Below are positions 34,749 through 43,753 of a stretch of DNA of 64,000 bases, in pieces (the first letter of the stretch is position 1; each line of letters opens with the position of its first letter). The DNA comes from Mycolicibacterium flavescens (GTDB lineage: Bacteria > Actinomycetota > Actinomycetes > Mycobacteriales > Mycobacteriaceae): contig NZ_MIHA01000001.1 in the NCBI RefSeq assembly GCF_001722335.1, positions 1 to 64,000 on the forward strand, read 5' to 3'. Under the pieces are notes generated by a model, which had not been told where the DNA came from, did no database searches, and was given only the letters and a program-made list of their open reading frames with translations. The translations under genes were made by a program, and so were the position numbers.

Positions 34749-35688
34749 GCGGCGTCTCGGGCCGCGCCGGCGCGATCGACACGCGGCGGCGCGGATCGGG
34801 CACACCGAGCAGCGTGCCCCCGTGCTCGACGGCGGCGGCACCGAAGCGCAGCGCGCCGGCAAACGCCTCCACGCTTGACGCCCCCGCGTGCGCGGCGGCC
34901 AGCCACCCCGCCAGGAACGCGTCACCCGCGCCCGCGGTGTTGACCACCCGCCGCGCCGGTGCGCTGCCGTGCACCGGTTCGGGCAGGTCCGGGCCGTGCA
35001 GCAGCGCGCCGTCGGCGCCGAGGCTGACCAGCACGGTGTGCACCCCGCGCGCCCGCAGCAGCCCCGCCGCCTCGATCACGTCGCCCAGCGTGCGCAGCGA
35101 CCGGTTCGTCACCTCGGCGAGTTCGTCGGCGTTGGGCTTGACCAGGTCGGGCACCGTGGCGGCCTCGAGCACCGCGGCCAGCGGCGCGCCCGAGCAGTCG
35201 ACCGCGACGCGGCGCCCCGCTTCCCGCGCCTCGGTGACCGCGGCGGCCAACCGGTGCGGGCGGAAGCCGTCGGGCAGGCTCCCCGACCACACCACCCAGT
35301 CACCGGCCTCCCCCGCCGACAGCGCCGCCGCGCACAGCGCCTCGACTTCGCTGTCCGACAACCGCGGACCCGGTTCGTTGATCTTGCTGGTGCGGCCGTC
35401 GGCCTCGACCAGCGTGACGTTCGAGCGCAGCGCCCCGCCGATCGGCACACCGACATGCTCGAGGCCGAAATCATCGAGCAGCGTGACGATCTCGTCGCCG
35501 GTACCACCGCCTACCGGCAGCACCGCGCGCACCGGGACGCCGACGCCGTGCAGCGCCAGTGCAACGTTGACACCCTTCCCGCTGGGCTCGACGAGGGTCG
35601 ACGTGGCGCGGTTGACCTCGCCGGCGACGAACCGCGGCAGTCGCAGCGTGCGGTCCAGGCTCGGGTTGGCGGTGACGGTGGTGATCAT
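34741..35688 (-). CDS. PfkB family hexose kinase, 1-phosphofructokinase type
   Basis: A 315 aa ribokinase-superfamily kinase of the FruK/LacC branch: MITTVTANPSLDRTLRLPRF at the start, SGKGVNVALALHGVGVPV, WSGSLPDGF, and the catalytic VNTAGAGDAFLAGWLAA with the base Asp. The branch phosphorylates ketohexose phosphates, giving fructose-1,6- or tagatose-1,6-bisphosphate. With the FGGY kinase and class II aldolase beside it, a ketose to ketose-phosphate to ketose-bisphosphate to triose route is complete on paper. ATG 35688 overlaps the DeoR stop (ATGA). Confidence 0.86.
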   Translation of the reverse strand: MITTVTANPSLDRTLRLPRFVAGEVNRATSTLVEPSGKGVNVALALHGVGVPVRAVLPVGGGTGDEIVTLLDDFGLEHVGVPIGGALRSNVTLVEADGRTSKINEPGPRLSDSEVEALCAAALSAGEAGDWVVWSGSLPDGFRPHRLAAAVTEAREAGRRVAVDCSGAPLAAVLEAATVPDLVKPNADELAEVTNRSLRTLGDVIEAAGLLRARGVHTVLVSLGADGALLHGPDLPEPVHGSAPARRVVNTAGAGDAFLAGWLAAAHAGASSVEAFAGALRFGAAAVEHGGTLLGVPDPRRRVSIAPARPETPLS

Positions 35689-36455
35689 CGCGCGATCTCC
35701 ACGGTCACGTCGAGTGCGGCCAGCCGGTCGCGGTGCTCGCTTGCGTCGGTGACCAGCACGTCGACCTCGTCGAGGTCGGCGTGTCTGGCCAGACTCTCAC
35801 GACCGAATTTGCTTGCGTCGACCAGGAATACGCGTTGGCGGGCGGCGGCCAGCATCGCCCGCTTGACGTGTGCCTCGTCGGCGTCCGGGGTGGTGAGCCC
35901 GCGCTCGAAGGACAGCGCGTTGGTGCCGAGGAACGCCACGTCGAGGTTGAGGCCGCTGAGCGCCGCGACGGTCAGCGGGCCGACCGCGGCGCCGGTTTCG
36001 GGCCGCACCCGCCCGCCCAGCGTGACGACGGCGACGCCGCGCTGCAGCAGCACCGTCGCCAACGGTAGCGCGTTGGTGTAGACGACGAGACCGCGGTCGG
36101 CGGGCAGCAGTTCGGCGAGCCGCAGCGTGGTCGACCCGGCGTCGAGCAGAAGCGAACCGCCGTCGGGCACCAGTTCCAGTGCGCGCCGGGCGATCGCGGT
36201 CTTCTGCGCGGACCGCTCGGTGCGGGTGCCGACGGCCGGTTCGTCGCTTCGCCGCTGCGGGGCCACCGCGCCGCCGTGCACGCGGCGGAGCAGCCCGCGC
36301 GCCTCCAGCTGAGCCAGGTCTTTGCGGATACTCTCCGCGCTGACCCCGAAATATCGTGCGAGTTCCGCACTTTCGACCCGGCGTGCGGTGTCGAGCATCC
36401 GCAGCACCTCGACGTGCCGCTCGTCGGCAAACCACGTCCGCCTCGACGCGGTCAC
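35685..36455 (-). CDS. DeoR family transcriptional regulator
   Basis: A 256 aa repressor from GTG 36455 (VTASRRTWFADERHVEVL). The N-terminal DeoR helix-turn-helix is ELARYFGVSAESIRKDLAQLE with RRVHGGAVAP. The C-terminal sugar-phosphate sensor domain has LLLDAGSTTLRLAELL and VFLVDASKFGRES. It is coupled on both sides (GTGA with the FGGY kinase, ATGA with the PfkB kinase), so it is probably the local regulator of the kinase operon, responding to a phosphorylated sugar. Confidence 0.9.
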   Translation of the reverse strand: MTASRRTWFADERHVEVLRMLDTARRVESAELARYFGVSAESIRKDLAQLEARGLLRRVHGGAVAPQRRSDEPAVGTRTERSAQKTAIARRALELVPDGGSLLLDAGSTTLRLAELLPADRGLVVYTNALPLATVLLQRGVAVVTLGGRVRPETGAAVGPLTVAALSGLNLDVAFLGTNALSFERGLTTPDADEAHVKRAMLAAARQRVFLVDASKFGRESLARHADLDEVDVLVTDASEHRDRLAALDVTVEIAR

Positions 36456-37777
36456 GGCGGGCCCAGATGGTCGTCGGGTCCGAGCGCCCCTGCGGCCCTG
36501 GCCGCGAGCGTCGCGGCGCCCAGGGTTCCGGCCTCGTCGAGGGGCGACACCCGCAGCCCGGGTAAGCGGATTCGTTTGGCGCGCATGACCTCCGCGCTGT
36601 GCCGCCAGCCGCCGGTGACGATGACGCCGGAGGCGGGTCCGACGACGTCGTCCATGGCGCGGTGCAGCGCGAGCGCCTCGTCGGCGGCCGCGGCCACGAC
36701 CGCCTTCCACACCTCGCCCGGCCCGACGCCGCCCGCGATGCCACCGAGAGTCAGCGTCTCGGTGCCCAGCCCGCCGACGACGACCCGCCCGTGCGGGGCG
36801 TGCTCGGCCGCGGCGTCGAGGGCAGCCAAACCGCCACCGGACACCCCGAGCATCTCGAGTGCCCGGTTCTGCGCCAGCCCGCCCTCGGTGCCGCCGAGCA
36901 GCGTCCAGCGCTCGGGTTCGACGCTCGGGTCGGTGGTGATGCCGGCGGCAGCCAGCCGGACCGCCTCGGCACGGCTCGGCACGCGAGACACGGTGCGCAC
37001 CAGCGCTTCTGCAGTGCCCGACGAGTCGAGCTCGTAGCCGGGGGCGGTCGCGCGGGCACCGAGCGCCGACGCCTGGTGGTCATGTCCGGCGAGGGTCAGC
37101 AGCGCGCCGCGCAGCAGCGGGTGCGCCTCGTCGGTGGTGATGCGGCCGACCGGTTGGCCCGCGGCAACCAGCGGCGGCATGAGCCCGCGCGCCGCCCCGG
37201 ACCAGGCCAGCGCGTCGTCCCACCAGTCGTGTGCCGCGATGTCGAGCCAGCCGGTGCGGCCGGCCAGCGACAGTTCGATGACCGGTGCGCCGCCGAGGCG
37301 GCGCACCACCCAGCCGCCGACGTCGTAGCGCATGACCGCCGACCGCGCCGCCGGCTCGTGGGTCAGCAGCCAGCGGTGTTTGGTCAGCGAGAACTGGCCG
37401 CGCGCAGGCTTTCCCGCGATCCCGCCGAACGCCTCGGTCCCGAGTTCGGCGACGAGGTCGGCCACTTCGTCGTGGTCGCGGTCGTCGTGCCAGGCGATCA
37501 CCGGGGCCAGTGGTCGCTCGTGGGCGTCGGTGAGCACCCCGGACTCCCCCATGCTGGTGATGCCGACCGCGGTCACCGGCACCCCCGCGTCGGCCGCCGC
37601 GTCGCACAGCGCGGTCAACGCGCTGCGCCACAGGGTCTCGGCGTCGGTCTGCGTGCCCTGCGGGCCGGCGTCCCACCGCATGGCGGTCCGGCCGGCGCCC
37701 AGCGTGGCGCCGTCCTCGGCGTACACCACGGCCTTGCTCGACGTGGTGCCGACGTCGAGGCCGGCGAAGGCGGGCAT
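36452..37777 (-). CDS. FGGY family carbohydrate kinase
   Basis: A 441 aa sugar kinase of the hexokinase-actin fold. The phosphate-1 motif is FAGLDVGTTSSKAVVYAEDG. VIAWHDDRD is the sugar-binding region with catalytic Asp. The adenosine region is VIVTGGWRHSAEVMRAKRI, followed by LDEAGTLGAATLAA. It is somewhat shorter than xylulokinase (about 480-500 aa). The sugar is not defined by sequence; a ketose or polyol is likely from the context. It is the first gene of the kinase-DeoR-PfkB operon and divergent from the aldolase (78 bp). Confidence 0.87.
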   Translation of the reverse strand: MPAFAGLDVGTTSSKAVVYAEDGATLGAGRTAMRWDAGPQGTQTDAETLWRSALTALCDAAADAGVPVTAVGITSMGESGVLTDAHERPLAPVIAWHDDRDHDEVADLVAELGTEAFGGIAGKPARGQFSLTKHRWLLTHEPAARSAVMRYDVGGWVVRRLGGAPVIELSLAGRTGWLDIAAHDWWDDALAWSGAARGLMPPLVAAGQPVGRITTDEAHPLLRGALLTLAGHDHQASALGARATAPGYELDSSGTAEALVRTVSRVPSRAEAVRLAAAGITTDPSVEPERWTLLGGTEGGLAQNRALEMLGVSGGGLAALDAAAEHAPHGRVVVGGLGTETLTLGGIAGGVGPGEVWKAVVAAAADEALALHRAMDDVVGPASGVIVTGGWRHSAEVMRAKRIRLPGLRVSPLDEAGTLGAATLAARAAGALGPDDHLGPP

Positions 37778-37855
37778 TCGCGCTCCTCAAACCGTTGCGG
37801 AGTTGGGTTTACATGGATATGGTTGCGTCTGATTGGAAACGCGTCAAGGAGGGAC
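37778..37855. promoter_or_regulatory. Divergent promoter between FGGY kinase and aldolase
   Basis: The 78-bp region carries AAACC (37789-37793) and GGTTT (37806-37810) as a spaced inverted repeat, two direct copies of GTTGCG (37794-37799, 37822-37827), and AAGGAGGG just before ATG 37856. These are candidate DeoR or LacI sites; no assignment is firm. Confidence 0.4.
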
Positions 37856-38698
37856 ATGCCGCTGGCCTCCACCGCCGCCCTCCTCGACGGCGCGCGGTCG
37901 CGCGACGTGGGGGTTGCGGCGTTCAACGTGATCACGCTCGAGCACGCCGAAGGCATCATCGCCGGCGCCGAACGCGTCGAACACCCGGTGATCCTGCAGG
38001 TCAGCGAGAACACCGTGCGGTTCCACGCCCGGCTGACCCCGCTGGCCGCCGCGCTGAGCGTGCTGGCCGCCGACGCGGCGGTCCCGGTCAGCCTGCACCT
38101 CGACCACGTCGAGACCGACGCGCTGTGGGAGGCCGCCGGTCAGGCCGGCTTCTCATCGGTGATGGTCGACGCCGGCGCCCAGCCCTACGACCGCAACGTC
38201 GACATCACCGCCGCCGCCGCCCGCCGCCTGCAGAACCAGGGCCTGTCGGTGGAGGCCGAGTTGGGGTACGTCGGCGGCAAGAGCAGCCAGGCCAGCAGCG
38301 CGCACACCCCCGGCGTGCGCACCGACCCGCAGCAGGCCGCCGAGTTCGTCGCCGCGACGGGGGTCGACGCGCTCGCGGTCGCGGTCGGCAGCTCGCACGC
38401 GATGACTACTCAGACCGCGTCGCTGGACCTCGACCTGATCGCGGCGTTACGCGATGCCGTGCCCGTTCCTCTTGTGCTGCACGGCTCTTCGGGTGTCCCC
38501 GACGACACGCTGCGCGCGGCGGTGCGGGCCGGAATCGTCAAGGTCAACGTCGGCACCGCACTCAACGTCGCCTACACCGGCGTCCTGCGGGCGACGCTGA
38601 GCGAGGACACCGTGGATCCTCGGGTGCCGTTGACCGCCGCCCGCGACGCCGTCGCCGACGCCGTGTCACACCTGCTCGGCGTCGTCACCGCGGCTTAG
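37856..38698 (+). CDS. Class II fructose/tagatose-bisphosphate aldolase family protein
   Basis: A 280 aa ketose-bisphosphate aldolase of class II: FNVITLEHAEGIIAGAE, the zinc and base region VSLHLDHVETDAL, SVMVDAGAQPYDRN, the second metal ligand region VEAELGYVGGK, AVGSSHAM, and LVLHGSSGVPDDTLRAAVRA followed by KVNVGTALN. It would split a ketose-1,6-bisphosphate (or phosphate) into dihydroxyacetone phosphate and an aldehyde. ATG 37856 has a perfect AAGGAGGG ribosome binding site. The stop overlaps that of the convergent ABC substrate-binding gene by 4 bp. Confidence 0.88.
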   Translation: MPLASTAALLDGARSRDVGVAAFNVITLEHAEGIIAGAERVEHPVILQVSENTVRFHARLTPLAAALSVLAADAAVPVSLHLDHVETDALWEAAGQAGFSSVMVDAGAQPYDRNVDITAAAARRLQNQGLSVEAELGYVGGKSSQASSAHTPGVRTDPQQAAEFVAATGVDALAVAVGSSHAMTTQTASLDLDLIAALRDAVPVPLVLHGSSGVPDDTLRAAVRAGIVKVNVGTALNVAYTGVLRATLSEDTVDPRVPLTAARDAVADAVSHLLGVVTAA

Positions 38699-39729
38699 CA
38701 ATCCGACTTGTATGCCGCCGCGCCGCCTTCACCGTCGAGGTTCTCCTGGGTGATGATCGTGAAGCCGGTCTGTACCTTCTTGGTGTTCTCGCCGCCTTCG
38801 AGCGCGGTGACCGCCTCATCGACACCGAACTTGCCGATCAGCCCCGGATCCTGCGCGACGAGCGCCTGCACGGTGCCCTCGCGCAGCGCCTGGATCTGAT
38901 TGGGCCCGGCGTCGAAGCCGACGACCTGCACCTGACCGGCCTTGCCGGCCTGCCGCACGCCGGTCGCCGAGCCCTCGGCCGAGAACAGGTTGGTGGCGAA
39001 GACGCCGACGAGGTCGGGATCCTTCTGCAACTGCGCGCCGATCAGCTGCGCCGCGGTCGCGGGATCGTTGTGGCTGTACTGCACGCCGACGTACTCGAAT
39101 TTGTCGTCGCTCTTGACCGCATCCTCGAATCCCTTGGCGCGGGCGTCGGTGGTCGACACCCCGGGGTCGATGTTCATCACCATCACCTTGCCGCCCTCGG
39201 GCCGCAGCTTCTTGATGGCCTCGAACGCGGCCCGGCCGCCGCCCTCGTTGTCGCTGGCGATCTGGGACACGGCGTACGACGGGTCGTTGGTGGTGGTGTC
39301 GACGAGCACCACCTTGATGCCGGCCGCGGCCGCCTGCTCGAGCGGCTGCTGCATGGCCTGCACGTCGGTCGGCGCGACCAGCAGCGCATCGGGGCGGCCG
39401 GCGACGATCGAATCGAGGATCGGTTTCTGCAACGTCGGGTCGAACTTCTGCGGGCCCTGCGTGGAGACCTTCACGCCCAGCTTCGCGGCCTCCTCCTGCG
39501 CACCGCACTGCATGGTGATGTAGAACTGGTCACCCGAGACGCCCTGCAGGAACTGAAGGTTGTACTCGCGGCTGGCTTTCGCGGGTGCGGTGACGGTGGT
39601 GGCGGCATCCTCCTGCGCACCGCCTGACGTCTCACCGGAACTCTCGGGTTTCGACGATGTGCAGGACGACAGCCCGAGGACGACGACACCCAACGTCCCC
39701 GCGACCACCATGGCGCGCTTTCGGTTCAC
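38695..39729 (-). CDS. Sugar ABC transporter substrate-binding lipoprotein (RbsB/Peripla_BP_4 type)
   Basis: A 344 aa lipoprotein from GTG 39729. Its signal MNRKRAMVVAGTLGVVVLGL ends in lipobox LSSC (Cys23), and a Ser/Gly/Thr-rich linker follows. The ligand-binding domain, with FLQGVSGDQFYITMQCGAQE, DALLVAPTDVQAMQQPLEQA, VVLVDTTTND and VVGFDAGPNQIQALREGTVQ, is the RbsB-like type I periplasmic fold. It captures a sugar or polyol for the permease and ATPase encoded upstream. GTGA overlap with the permease gene shows coupling. The frame runs far upstream without a stop, but that part is a shadow of the permease. Confidence 0.92.
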   Translation of the reverse strand: MNRKRAMVVAGTLGVVVLGLSSCTSSKPESSGETSGGAQEDAATTVTAPAKASREYNLQFLQGVSGDQFYITMQCGAQEEAAKLGVKVSTQGPQKFDPTLQKPILDSIVAGRPDALLVAPTDVQAMQQPLEQAAAAGIKVVLVDTTTNDPSYAVSQIASDNEGGGRAAFEAIKKLRPEGGKVMVMNIDPGVSTTDARAKGFEDAVKSDDKFEYVGVQYSHNDPATAAQLIGAQLQKDPDLVGVFATNLFSAEGSATGVRQAGKAGQVQVVGFDAGPNQIQALREGTVQALVAQDPGLIGKFGVDEAVTALEGGENTKKVQTGFTIITQENLDGEGGAAAYKSDC

Positions 39730-40799
39730 TGGCGTTCCTTTCGTTGCGTTCTTCGTTTGACGAAACCCCGGGGCCGGGCGCCGCGCAGCGCGGCCGCGCG
39801 GCGGGACTGGTCGACGTACACGGCGGCGATGAGCACCGTGCCGACCGCGACGCCCTGCCAGAACGGTTGGACGCCGATGATCACGAACCCGGACTGCAGA
39901 ACGGCGGGGATGAACAGGCCGACGACGGTGCCGAAGATGGTGCCCTCGCCGCCGAAGATCGACGTCCCGCCGATCACCACCGCCGCGATCACGTTGAGGT
40001 TGGTCAGCGACTGCCCGGCGATGGTCGTGGTGCCGAACTGTGCCAGCGTAAGGATCGCGCCGACGCCGGCCAGCGTGCCGGCCAGCGCGTAGACCGCGAC
40101 GAGGTGGCGGGTCACCTTGATGCCGGTGCGGCGCGCCGCCTCCGCGTTCGAGCCGATCGCGTAGGTGTAGCGGCCGAACCTGGTCTTGTGCAGCAGAATT
40201 GCGCCGAGCACGACGATCACCAGCGCCACGAACGGCAGGCCGGGGATGCCGAGGATCTTGGTGTAGGCGCTGAAGTCGGTCAGTTCGGTCGGCACCGAGC
40301 GGATGTCGATGCCGCCGGTGATCACCTGCGCCAACCCGAGCGCGACCGACAGCGTGCCCAGCGTGACGATCAGCGCGGGCACCTTCGCGACCGCGACCAG
40401 GATTCCGTTGACGACGCCCCACGCCATTCCGCCCACGACCGCGACGACCAGTCCGACGGCCGCCACGCCGGGGCCCGCACCGCCCATCGCCTCCATCACC
40501 TTCGCCGACACCACCGAGGCGAACACCAGCACCGAACCGACCGACAGGTCGATGCCCGAGGTGATGATCACGAACGTCATACCGACCCCGAGCACCGCCC
40601 ACACCGCGACGTTCTGCGAGATCAGCGAGAAGTTGCCCGCCGACAGGAAGCGGTCACCGGCCAGCACGGCGAAGACCAGGCAGATGACGATCAGCACGCC
40701 GAGGATCCAGAACGCCTGTAACCCGGCCACCCGCTTGAGGAACGACTGCGCCGGGTCCATGTCCTCGGCGCTCGTCACCGACTTCTCGATGGTGCTCAC
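39726..40799 (-). CDS. Sugar ABC transporter permease (RbsC family)
   Basis: A 357 aa inner-membrane protein with about 9-10 transmembrane segments. Hallmarks of the branched RbsC/AraH family are GVGMTFVIITSGIDLSVGSV, ALIVTLGTLSVALGLAQ, YAIGSNAEAARRTGIKV and the cytosolic EAA-like region, then GGTSIFGGEGTIFGTVVG. It forms the channel, probably as a homodimer, for the sugar importer. The start overlaps the ATPase stop (ATGA at 40796-40799). Confidence 0.93.
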   Translation of the reverse strand: MSTIEKSVTSAEDMDPAQSFLKRVAGLQAFWILGVLIVICLVFAVLAGDRFLSAGNFSLISQNVAVWAVLGVGMTFVIITSGIDLSVGSVLVFASVVSAKVMEAMGGAGPGVAAVGLVVAVVGGMAWGVVNGILVAVAKVPALIVTLGTLSVALGLAQVITGGIDIRSVPTELTDFSAYTKILGIPGLPFVALVIVVLGAILLHKTRFGRYTYAIGSNAEAARRTGIKVTRHLVAVYALAGTLAGVGAILTLAQFGTTTIAGQSLTNLNVIAAVVIGGTSIFGGEGTIFGTVVGLFIPAVLQSGFVIIGVQPFWQGVAVGTVLIAAVYVDQSRRAAALRGARPRGFVKRRTQRKERQ

Positions 40800-41560
40800 G
40801 CCGCGCCCTCCCGCTTGTCCAGCGCACCGGTCATCGCGCCGACGAGTTCTTCGACCGTGGTCTGCGCGCCGGTGTAGGTCGCCACCCGCCGACCCAGTCG
40901 CAGCACCTGGATGCGGTCACACACCTCGAGCACGTGCGGCATCGAGTGGCTGATGAACACCACGGCGATCCCCTTGTCGCGCACCCGTTTCATCGACTCG
41001 AGCACGTTGGCGGTCTGCACGACGCCCAGCGCGGCGGTCGGCTCGTCGAGGATCAGCACCTTGTTCGCCCACGCCATCGCCCTGGCGATCGCGATGCCCT
41101 GACGCTGGCCGCCCGACATCGACCCGACCGCCGAGTTCAGCGAGCGCACGGTCGCACCGAGGTCGGCGAACGACTCGGCAGCGCGTCGGCGCATCTCCTT
41201 CTCGTCCATGAAGCCGAGGCGCCCGAGGATGCCCTTGCGAGCAATCTCCCTGCCCAGGAACACGTTCTGCACCGGGTTCAGATGCGGTGCGAGCGCCAGG
41301 TCCTGGTAGACCACTTCGATGCCGAGGTCCTCGGCCTGTCGCGGCCCGGACATCCGCACCCGTCTGCCCTCGAAGTAGATCTCGCCGTCGTCGAGGTCGA
41401 GGTTGCCCGAGAGCGCCTTGATCAGCGTCGACTTGCCCGCGCCGTTGTCGCCGATGAGGCCGACGATCTCGCCGGCGTCGACGTCGAAGTCGGCGCCGTC
41501 GAGCGCGCGGACGTGGCCGAAACTGCGGGACAGGCCGCGGGCCTCCAGCAGGGCCGTCAT
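40796..41560 (-). CDS. Sugar ABC transporter ATP-binding protein, single-domain (FrcA-like)
   Basis: A 254 aa ATPase with Walker A GLIGDNGAGKSTLIKAL, Q-loop EVVYQDLALAPHLN, signature SMSGGQRQGIAIARAMA, Walker B VLILDEPTAALGV and H-loop VVFISHSMPH. It has a single nucleotide-binding domain, unlike RbsA-type tandem ATPases of about 500 aa, so two copies must dimerise, as in fructose (FrcA) importers. ATG 41560 overlaps the stop of the isomerase-like gene, making isomerase-ATPase-permease-binding protein one coupled operon. Confidence 0.93.
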   Translation of the reverse strand: MTALLEARGLSRSFGHVRALDGADFDVDAGEIVGLIGDNGAGKSTLIKALSGNLDLDDGEIYFEGRRVRMSGPRQAEDLGIEVVYQDLALAPHLNPVQNVFLGREIARKGILGRLGFMDEKEMRRRAAESFADLGATVRSLNSAVGSMSGGQRQGIAIARAMAWANKVLILDEPTAALGVVQTANVLESMKRVRDKGIAVVFISHSMPHVLEVCDRIQVLRLGRRVATYTGAQTTVEELVGAMTGALDKREGAA

Positions 41561-42591
41561 GCCGGGCCTCCCCGGGAGTCCGGTAGCGGCGGCGGCCAGG
41601 AGTCACCGGGCCGGCAGACGAGTAGTCGCGCGTCGCCTTCGGTGTGCCAGACGCCCGACGACGCGGGCACCACCAGCGTGTTGCCCGCCGTCACCGCGAC
41701 GGCTTCTCCGCCGGACGGGACCACCGATCCCGTCCCCGAAAGCACCACTGCCACCGCGAATCCGGCGTCGACGTCGGTGCGCGGACCGAGGAGGTCCATG
41801 TGGAAGAACGGTGTGGCCTCGACCGGCAGCACCGGGGTCATACCGATCGCGTCGGCCTCGACGTGCCGCATCAGGTCGCCGGTGTCGTCGATCGGTTCGG
41901 CGTCGACGGCCGACAACGCGACGTCGCGGTCGAGGCCGAGGAACACCTCGTCGTCGGAGGCGGTGGTGTTGACGCGCTCCAGCAGGATCGACTGGTCGGT
42001 GGGTTCCTGCGCCTCGACCAGCAGCACGCCGCGACCGATCGCGTGCGGGGTGCCGCCGGGCACCAGCACCCCGTCGCCGGGCCGCACCGGGATCCGGTGC
42101 ATCAGCGCGAGCAGGCCGTCGACGTCCTGTGCGGCGACCATATCCGACAGCCGTTGCGGCTCAACGGTTTCCCGCCAGCCCACCCACACCGCGGCGTCGC
42201 CGTCGGCGCGCAAAATGTACCACGCCTCGGTCTTACCGTAGGGGCAGCCGAGGTGGCGGCACGCGAAGTCTCGCGTCGGGTGCACGTGCACGGGAAGCCG
42301 TTGGCCGGCGTCGAGGAGTTTCACCAGGACACCGGTGTCCCCCGGCGCGCCGTCGTCGCGCCCGAGCCAGGGCAGGGGGTCGCGTTCGACCGCGTCGCGC
42401 AGCAGCGTTCCGTCGGCCAGCGTCGAGGGACCCAGCGTCGGTTCACCGAAGCGCGCGACGGTGGCGCCGATCCACTCCTCCGGTGAGCGGTCCCCGACCG
42501 GCGGCAGCCCGCGCCAGTCCGCCAGCACCGGGCCACCCGCGTACCAGTGCGGAATGACATTCGGCGGCAGCAGTTGTGGATGCGTACTCAC
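41557..42591 (-). CDS. Class I mannose-6-phosphate isomerase-like cupin protein
   Basis: A 344 aa protein from GTG 42591 (VSTHPQLLPPNVIPHWY). The zinc-site segment HVHPTRDFACRHLGCPYGKT runs into EAWYIL and supplies His, His and Glu. VPGGTPHAIGRGVLLVEAQ gives the further His, and a C-terminal cupin half ends with VPASSGVWHTEGDARLLVCR. The family interconverts aldose and ketose 6-phosphates. Here it heads the transporter operon and may isomerise the imported sugar or its phosphate. It is divergent from the LacI gene over 154 bp that carry two palindromes. Confidence 0.85.
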   Translation of the reverse strand: MSTHPQLLPPNVIPHWYAGGPVLADWRGLPPVGDRSPEEWIGATVARFGEPTLGPSTLADGTLLRDAVERDPLPWLGRDDGAPGDTGVLVKLLDAGQRLPVHVHPTRDFACRHLGCPYGKTEAWYILRADGDAAVWVGWRETVEPQRLSDMVAAQDVDGLLALMHRIPVRPGDGVLVPGGTPHAIGRGVLLVEAQEPTDQSILLERVNTTASDDEVFLGLDRDVALSAVDAEPIDDTGDLMRHVEADAIGMTPVLPVEATPFFHMDLLGPRTDVDAGFAVAVVLSGTGSVVPSGGEAVAVTAGNTLVVPASSGVWHTEGDARLLVCRPGDSWPPPLPDSRGGPA

Positions 42592-42661
42592 TCGTGCGGC
42601 GCCTCCTGTCCTGTTACCTGCGTCACGTCGGTCTGACCGGACAGTACGCCACATCGCGGCG

Positions 42662-42679
42662 TATGTCACCGGTGTCACA
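42662..42679. promoter_or_regulatory. Operator-like palindrome 1 (LacI/importer divergent promoter)
   Basis: TATGTCACCGGTGTCACA has a perfect CACCGGTG core with imperfect flanks. It shares TATGTCA with the second site and starts 35 bp before it, in the gap between the lacI-type gene and the importer operon. Confidence 0.65.
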
Positions 42680-42696
42680 CGATTCGGTGCGCGCGC

Positions 42697-42714
42697 TATG
42701 TCATCGGTGACATA
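42697..42714. promoter_or_regulatory. Operator-like palindrome 2 (LacI/importer divergent promoter)
   Basis: TATGTCATCGGTGACATA is an 18-bp inverted repeat with perfect 7-nt arms. It lies 32 bp upstream of the LacI start, a typical place for autoregulation. Confidence 0.7.
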
Positions 42715-42745
42715 CTGGCCTCTGACGGAGCGAGGAGGAGCGTCG

Positions 42746-43753
42746 ATGACCACGATGCGCGACGTCGCCGACCGTGCGGGGGTCAGCGCAAAGACGGTCT
42801 CGCGGGTGATCAACAACGACCGCTACGTCTCGGCCGACGTCCGGATGCGCGTCGAGCGCGCGATCGTCGAACTGCAGTACGTCCCGAACATGCTGGCTGT
42901 CACGTTCCGCGCCGGACGCGACGCGGCGATCGGGGTCGCCGTGCCCGGCGTCGCGGACCCGTTCTTCGCCGGGATCATCGATGCGGTGGAACAGGAAGCC
43001 AGCAAGCGGAACGTCGCGGTCATCGTCACCAGCGTCGGGTGGGAGCCGTCGCACGAACAACGCTCCCTGGAGGCGGTTCTCAAGCGTCAGGTCGCCGGCA
43101 TGATCATCTGCCCGGTCGGTCGCGACATGTCCTATCTGCGACCGTGGCTAAAACGCACACCGCTGGTGTTCGTCGACCGCGAGCCCGGACGGTTGACCGC
43201 CGACGCGGTGGTCCAGGACGACGTCGGCGGCGGCCACGACGGCACCCGTCACCTCATCGCGCACGGGCACCGTCACATCGCGTTCATGGGCGACGACACC
43301 GTGACCGGTCTGCTGCGGCTCGAGGGTTGGCAGCAGGCACTCGACGAGGCGGGGCTGCCCGCCGGACCGGTGCACATCGGCGCGGTCGACGTCGACACGA
43401 TCACCGCCGCGCTCCGCCGCGCGCTCGACGCGCCGCAACCGCCGACCGCGGTGTTCTCGTCCAACGCCCGCTGCACGATCGCACTCGTCACCGCACTACA
43501 GACGTTGCGGCGCAAAGACATTGCGTTGATCGGCTTCGGCGACTTCCCCACTGCCGCGGCACTGCAACCCGCGATCACCGTGGTCCACCAGGACGGCGAC
43601 GCGATGGGCCGCTTCGCCGCCGACCGGCTGTTCACCCGACTCGACGCGCCGACCCGGCGGCTGCGGCGCCGCACGGTGCTGCCGGTGTCGCTGGTGACGC
43701 GCGCGTCGTGCGCCATGCCCGGCGAGAAGGTCCGCGTCGGGCACCGAATCTAG
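42746..43753 (+). CDS. LacI family transcriptional regulator
   Basis: A 335 aa repressor from ATG 42746 (GAGGAGGAG upstream). The N-terminal helix-turn-helix and hinge are [20 protein letters not shown] and [20 protein letters not shown]. The periplasmic-binding-like sensor domain has [36 protein letters not shown] and [20 protein letters not shown]. The hinge has AVTFR rather than the usual ARSLR, a small oddity that could affect minor-groove contacts. It faces the importer operon across two palindromes and is its probable repressor. Its stop is shared in a CTAG overlap with cobQ. Confidence 0.92.
   Translation: MTTMRDVADRAGVSAKTVSRVINNDRYVSADVRMRVERAIVELQYVPNMLAVTFRAGRDAAIGVAVPGVADPFFAGIIDAVEQEASKRNVAVIVTSVGWEPSHEQRSLEAVLKRQVAGMIICPVGRDMSYLRPWLKRTPLVFVDREPGRLTADAVVQDDVGGGHDGTRHLIAHGHRHIAFMGDDTVTGLLRLEGWQQALDEAGLPAGPVHIGAVDVDTITAALRRALDAPQPPTAVFSSNARCTIALVTALQTLRRKDIALIGFGDFPTAAALQPAITVVHQDGDAMGRFAADRLFTRLDAPTRRLRRRTVLPVSLVTRASCAMPGEKVRVGHRI

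Noticed and set aside
38695..40602. An apparent 635-aa fusion ending in the ABC binding protein
   Set aside because: The upstream part is the permease gene read in another frame; GTG 39729 begins a proper lipoprotein signal peptide.
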